A stretch of DNA of 37,121 bases from Myxococcales bacterium. Its GTDB lineage: Bacteria; Myxococcota_A; Polyangia; Palsa-1104; JAEUJZ01. A program made the translations under genes and the position numbers. Where the stretch lies: contig JAEUKA010000090.1 of assembly GCA_016794465.1 (NCBI GenBank), positions 1 to 37,121 of the forward strand, in the 5' to 3' direction. The notes under the pieces were generated by a model that did no database searches, was not told where the DNA came from, and worked only from the letters and a program-made list of their open reading frames with translations. This document shows positions 34,484 to 37,121 of the stretch, piece by piece (position 1 is the first letter of the stretch; every line of letters starts with the position of its first letter).

Positions 34484-35656
34484 ATGTTTTTCGTGACGTT
34501 GGCCTCGGCGCAAGCGACAAGTGGAGCGCCATCTTCTGACCGCCCGGTTCCGCTGCTCGCGGCTGTGCTCGTGGTGCTGGCCCTTGTGGTGGCGGCACTG
34601 CTCTTCGCGTATTTCCGACGCAAGCCGAGCGAGCCAGCCCAGGACGCTGCCCAGGCCGCCCTGCCGAGTCGAGCCAGCGCTGATCCGCCTCAGGCCGCGG
34701 ACAAGCCGTCGAGCAGTCATCGCGATGCTGCATCCGTGCCGACGAGTCGTGACGAGCTCAAGGTGGGGCTGTCGAAGACCCGCGCCGGATTTATCGCTCG
34801 GATCGCCGAGCTGCTGTCGAAAAAGCAGATCTCCGAGGACCTGCTGTTACAGCTCGAAGAAGTGCTGCTGACCGCCGACATTGGGCCGAAGACCGCCGAG
34901 CAGATCTTCTCGCAGGTACGCGCCACGCTGTCTCGCTCCGAGCTCAAAGATCCGTCGGCCGTTTGGTCAGTCATCAAGGACGAGTCGCGACGCCTGCTGA
35001 AGGTCGACTCCCCGCCGATCGACTTTGCCGCGCACCATCCGTTCGTGCTCCTTGTCATCGGCGTAAACGGCGTCGGTAAGACCACCACCATCGGCAAGCT
35101 CGCCGCCCAGCAGCTCGCCGCCGGACGCAAAGTCATCCTTGCTGCGGGCGACACCTTTCGCGCCGCTGCCGTCGAACAGCTAGAGGTCTGGGGCCAGCGC
35201 GCCGGCGTCCCGGTGGTTCGTGGCAAGGAAGGCGGCGATCCCAGCTCGGTCATTTTCGAGGCGATCAAGCGAGCCCAGCGAGAAGGCTTCGACTTGGTGA
35301 TCGCCGATACCGCCGGTCGACTCCATGTCAAAGAGCAGCTGATGGCCGAGCTACAGAAGGTCCGCCGCGTTGTCAAGAAGGCCGATCCGACCGCTCCGCA
35401 TGAGACTTGGCTGGTCCTGGATGCGACGCAGGGACAAAACACCATCGCGCAGGCACGAACTTTCAAGGAAGCGATGGAGATCTCAGGTATCGTACTGACC
35501 AAGCTTGATGGCACGGCAAAAGGCGGAGTCATCCTAGGCATCACCCACGAGCTAGGAGTCCCCGTTCGTTACATTGGGGTCGGCGAAAAAATTGGCGACC
35601 TTCGTGCTTTTGACGCAGAAGATTTTGTTGATGTGCTATACGACCGTTCTGCTTAG
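34484..35656 (+). CDS. ftsY: Signal recognition particle receptor FtsY with N-terminal membrane segment
   Basis: The 390-residue GTPase docks the SRP-ribosome complex at the inner membrane. The N domain begins around residue 85 (LKVGLSKTRAGFIARI). The G domain shows GVNGVGKTTTIGKLA (P-loop), GDTFRAAAVEQL, DTAGRLHVKEQLM, TKLDGTAKGG and GVGEKIGDLRAFDAEDF, all intact. Instead of the long acidic A domain of E. coli, the N-terminus has a membrane segment (about residues 23-43) followed by FRRKPSEP and a polar linker, so it is probably an integral membrane protein. The ATG at 34484 is the only start that includes the membrane segment. No Shine-Dalgarno is visible. Confidence 0.96.
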   Translation: MFFVTLASAQATSGAPSSDRPVPLLAAVLVVLALVVAALLFAYFRRKPSEPAQDAAQAALPSRASADPPQAADKPSSSHRDAASVPTSRDELKVGLSKTRAGFIARIAELLSKKQISEDLLLQLEEVLLTADIGPKTAEQIFSQVRATLSRSELKDPSAVWSVIKDESRRLLKVDSPPIDFAAHHPFVLLVIGVNGVGKTTTIGKLAAQQLAAGRKVILAAGDTFRAAAVEQLEVWGQRAGVPVVRGKEGGDPSSVIFEAIKRAQREGFDLVIADTAGRLHVKEQLMAELQKVRRVVKKADPTAPHETWLVLDATQGQNTIAQARTFKEAMEISGIVLTKLDGTAKGGVILGITHELGVPVRYIGVGEKIGDLRAFDAEDFVDVLYDRSA

Positions 35657-35952
35657 GTGCGGTTTCCATCGATTCGTCGGTGGGCAGGGCTGAACCAGCA
35701 ATGACGGCAGGACATAGGCCGAAAAACAGGCCCCAAAACAGGCGATCGGGTACGGCAGCGTGCGGAACCAACAGTTCCTCGTCGAGAGTCAGCAATCCAA
35801 ACAGACCCAGGGAGCAGTCCCTGATGGTGCTGGCACAGCTCCCGTCACCGTACTGGTGTCCCATCGCGAAGTTTCTGACGGTACCAGCGACGATAATTCT
35901 GTCTTCGGGGCGGCCAGCTCGAGCCAAACTCGAAATGAGCCCCGAAAGCAGC
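35657..35952. other. Intergenic stretch without a supported gene
   Basis: About 300 bases between the ftsY stop and the promoter-like region of the next gene. Base composition looks less GC-rich than the flanking genes. Open frames run through on both strands (for example on the minus strand to 35927), but none has a recognisable motif or ribosome site. No clear terminator hairpin was found after ftsY. A small RNA or a decayed gene cannot be excluded. Confidence 0.6.
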
Positions 35953-35997
35953 TTGATTGCGACAAAAGGCGCATGATATCGTTTCCCCTCGATATCA
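35953..35997 (+). promoter_or_regulatory. Promoter-like hexamers overlapped by an inverted repeat
   Basis: TTGATT (35953-35958) and TATCGT (35977-35982) are 18 bases apart, a fair -35/-10 pair for the beta-barrel gene. An inverted repeat with perfect 8-bp arms, TGATATCG (35974-35981) and CGATATCA (35990-35997), separated by 8 bases, covers the -10 element. This is the layout of a repressor operator. It ends 38 bases before the ATG at 36036. Confidence 0.45.
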
Positions 35998-36035
35998 GAG
36001 GATGCCAGCCCTACAAGGCGTTACGCGAGGTAAGC

Positions 36036-37034
36036 ATGAGGAGATTGGCAATAAGCCTGTGCATGGTGACAGCGTCGGCGCTCACGCTCTCTGGCGCAGG
36101 CGGAACGGCATACGGGCAGGCGACACAGCCGGCCGCAGCAGCACAACCGGCGAGTCCACCAGCGGCCGCTGAACCGCCGGCTGCAGAGCCACCAGCTGCG
36201 GATCCACCAGCCGCCGCCCTGCCACCAACGGGAGAGACGACCGCATCCGAGGTTTCGGGTGCGAAGACTCCGACGGATGACATCAAGGTGAAGACCCGCT
36301 GGGACGACATCGCGGTGCTTCCCCGTCGTTACACACTGAAGGCGAAGCGGTTGGAGGTGTCTCCACAGTACCACTTCACCCTCAATAACCCCCTTATCCG
36401 GCACCATGCCGTCGGCGCTCAGATCAACTACTTTCTGAGCGAGGCGCTGTGGCTCGGTGTCGAGGGGCAGTACTACGTTCCGCAGCAGACTTCCGATGTC
36501 ACCGGGACCTACTTTCTCATCGGCTCGCAGGACAAAGCCCTGCCGGCGGTGAACAAGCTGATCTTCTCGGCGCTACTCGACTTCGGCTATGTCCCGGTTT
36601 CCGGTAAGTTCGCGCTGTTCAACCGCGCGATCGTTCACTGGGAAGGCTACGTCACCCTCGGTGTCGGCGCTTTCATGAGCCAGGTCATTCCGGTCAAGCG
36701 GTCGGACCCTGCATTCAACACGATTAGCGCCATCTTCGACATCGGTGTGGGCTCACGCCTGTTCCTGACTCGCTGGCTGGCTCTCAACGCATTCCTCAAG
36801 CTGTACGGCTACCCCGACAAGTTCGAGCCGGTCGCCAACGCTTCGTTCACGAGGAGTGGTGCTGGTTGCAGTTCTTTCCTAGCCGGCCAGACTGCAGGAA
36901 CCCAGGCGTTTGAAGACAGCTATACCCAGTGTCGCAAGGAAAACGGCAGCACCACATTGGTGATGGACGTACAGTTCGGACTGGGCTTGTCGATCTTCCT
37001 GCCGCCGAAGTTTGAATACAAGATGGCTCGGTAA
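36036..37034 (+). CDS. Outer-membrane beta-barrel domain protein
   Basis: The 332-residue protein has a signal peptide (MRRLAISLCMVTASALTLSG, cleavage probably after AYGQA), a repetitive Pro/Ala/Glu linker (about 35-65; PPAAEPPAADPPAA), and a C-terminal region rich in alternating beta strands (VSPQYHFTLNN, NYFLSEALWLGVEGQYY, YVTLGVGAFMSQV, GVGSRLFLTRWLALNAF). It resembles the outer-membrane beta-barrel domain proteins common in myxobacteria, which often end in FEY plus a short basic tail, as here (PKFEYKMAR). The function is unknown; related genes lie in envelope and motility loci. The ATG at 36036 has GAGG upstream; the longer open frame has no signal peptide. The next exported protein starts 17 bases after its stop. 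Confidence 0.88.
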   Translation: MRRLAISLCMVTASALTLSGAGGTAYGQATQPAAAAQPASPPAAAEPPAAEPPAADPPAAALPPTGETTASEVSGAKTPTDDIKVKTRWDDIAVLPRRYTLKAKRLEVSPQYHFTLNNPLIRHHAVGAQINYFLSEALWLGVEGQYYVPQQTSDVTGTYFLIGSQDKALPAVNKLIFSALLDFGYVPVSGKFALFNRAIVHWEGYVTLGVGAFMSQVIPVKRSDPAFNTISAIFDIGVGSRLFLTRWLALNAFLKLYGYPDKFEPVANASFTRSGAGCSSFLAGQTAGTQAFEDSYTQCRKENGSTTLVMDVQFGLGLSIFLPPKFEYKMAR

Positions 37035-37051
37035 GAGGAGCGAGGGATTAC

Positions 37052-37121
37052 ATGCGAACGCACATGCGAATCATCTTGTCGTTTGGGGCCCTCGCGCTGC
37101 TGGCAGCGCCAGCGCATGCAG
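37052..37121 (+). CDS. Exported protein, N-terminus only (cut by window end)
   Basis: Twenty-three codons are visible: MRTHMRIILSFGALALLAAP followed by AHA, a complete signal peptide with an AHA cleavage site. A purine-rich AGAGGAGCGAGGG precedes it. An in-frame ATG at 37064 (MRIILSF) is an equally good start. It follows the beta-barrel gene by 17 bases and is probably in the same operon. Confidence 0.8.
   Translation, partial: MRTHMRIILSFGALALLAAPAHA

Noticed and set aside
35541..35927. 128-codon open frame on the minus strand after ftsY
   Set aside because: It overlaps the end of ftsY, has no motif, signal or ribosome site, and only a non-ATG start at its annotated end. Kept as a note on the intergenic stretch.

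Overview
The window looks like chromosomal DNA of a GC-rich Gram-negative bacterium, most likely a member of the Myxococcota (former Deltaproteobacteria). The pointers are several lipoproteins with lipoboxes, a periplasmic HtrA lipoprotein, an outer-membrane beta-barrel protein of the type common in myxobacteria, a bacterial alpha-2-macroglobulin, a zinc-ribbon AAA-ATPase/TPR protein, a cupredoxin and a group 3b-type NiFe hydrogenase. The lineage is an inference from gene content. No phage, transposon, CRISPR array or tRNA was seen. The left edge cuts a 5S rRNA gene, so an rRNA operon lies just outside.

Layout. 1-131: 3' end of 5S rRNA and its terminator. 213-1552 (+): an isochorismatase-fold hydrolase and a lipoprotein. 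1595-6540 (-): a GH57 glucan-branching enzyme coupled to a DUF4912 protein, the RibF flavokinase/FAD synthetase and a TMEM43-family membrane protein. 6737-6976 (+): a small unknown protein. 7001-9136 (-): ridA, ndk, a Cys-rich lipoprotein and coaE. 9291-10346 (+): an alpha/beta hydrolase. 10347-13109 (-): pyruvate phosphate dikinase. 13242-19290 (+): a tightly packed hydrogenase operon (beta, a cNMP-fold protein, gamma, small and large subunits) whose last gene overlaps glmM. 19306-22854 (-): a YdcF/DUF218 protein and a zinc-ribbon AAA/TPR protein. 22967-30854 (+): AI-2E-family transporter, HtrA lipoprotein, small lipoprotein, a 22-bp tandem repeat array, and a 1533-residue alpha-2-macroglobulin. 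30910-32049 (-): cupredoxin and methyltransferase. 32159-37121 (+): DNA polymerase II, ftsY, an outer-membrane beta-barrel protein and the start of another exported protein.

How parts fit. The hydrogenase genes predict a cytoplasmic heterotetramer that exchanges electrons between H2/protons and NAD(P)H; maturation genes are not in the window. HtrA, the small lipoprotein and the macroglobulin form an envelope protein-quality or protease-defence block, with the repeat array placed in the leader region of the macroglobulin gene. ridA, ndk, coaE, ribF and glmM are housekeeping.

The observations most worth following are: (1) eight copies of a 22-bp unit carrying the palindrome CACGTG, spaced about two helical turns apart, upstream of the macroglobulin gene; (2) a Pol II-type DNA polymerase whose polymerase motifs are intact but whose three exonuclease motifs are degraded, which predicts a non-proofreading polymerase; and (3) a cNMP-fold protein without a DNA-binding domain, and with a non-canonical ligand cassette, embedded in the hydrogenase operon.
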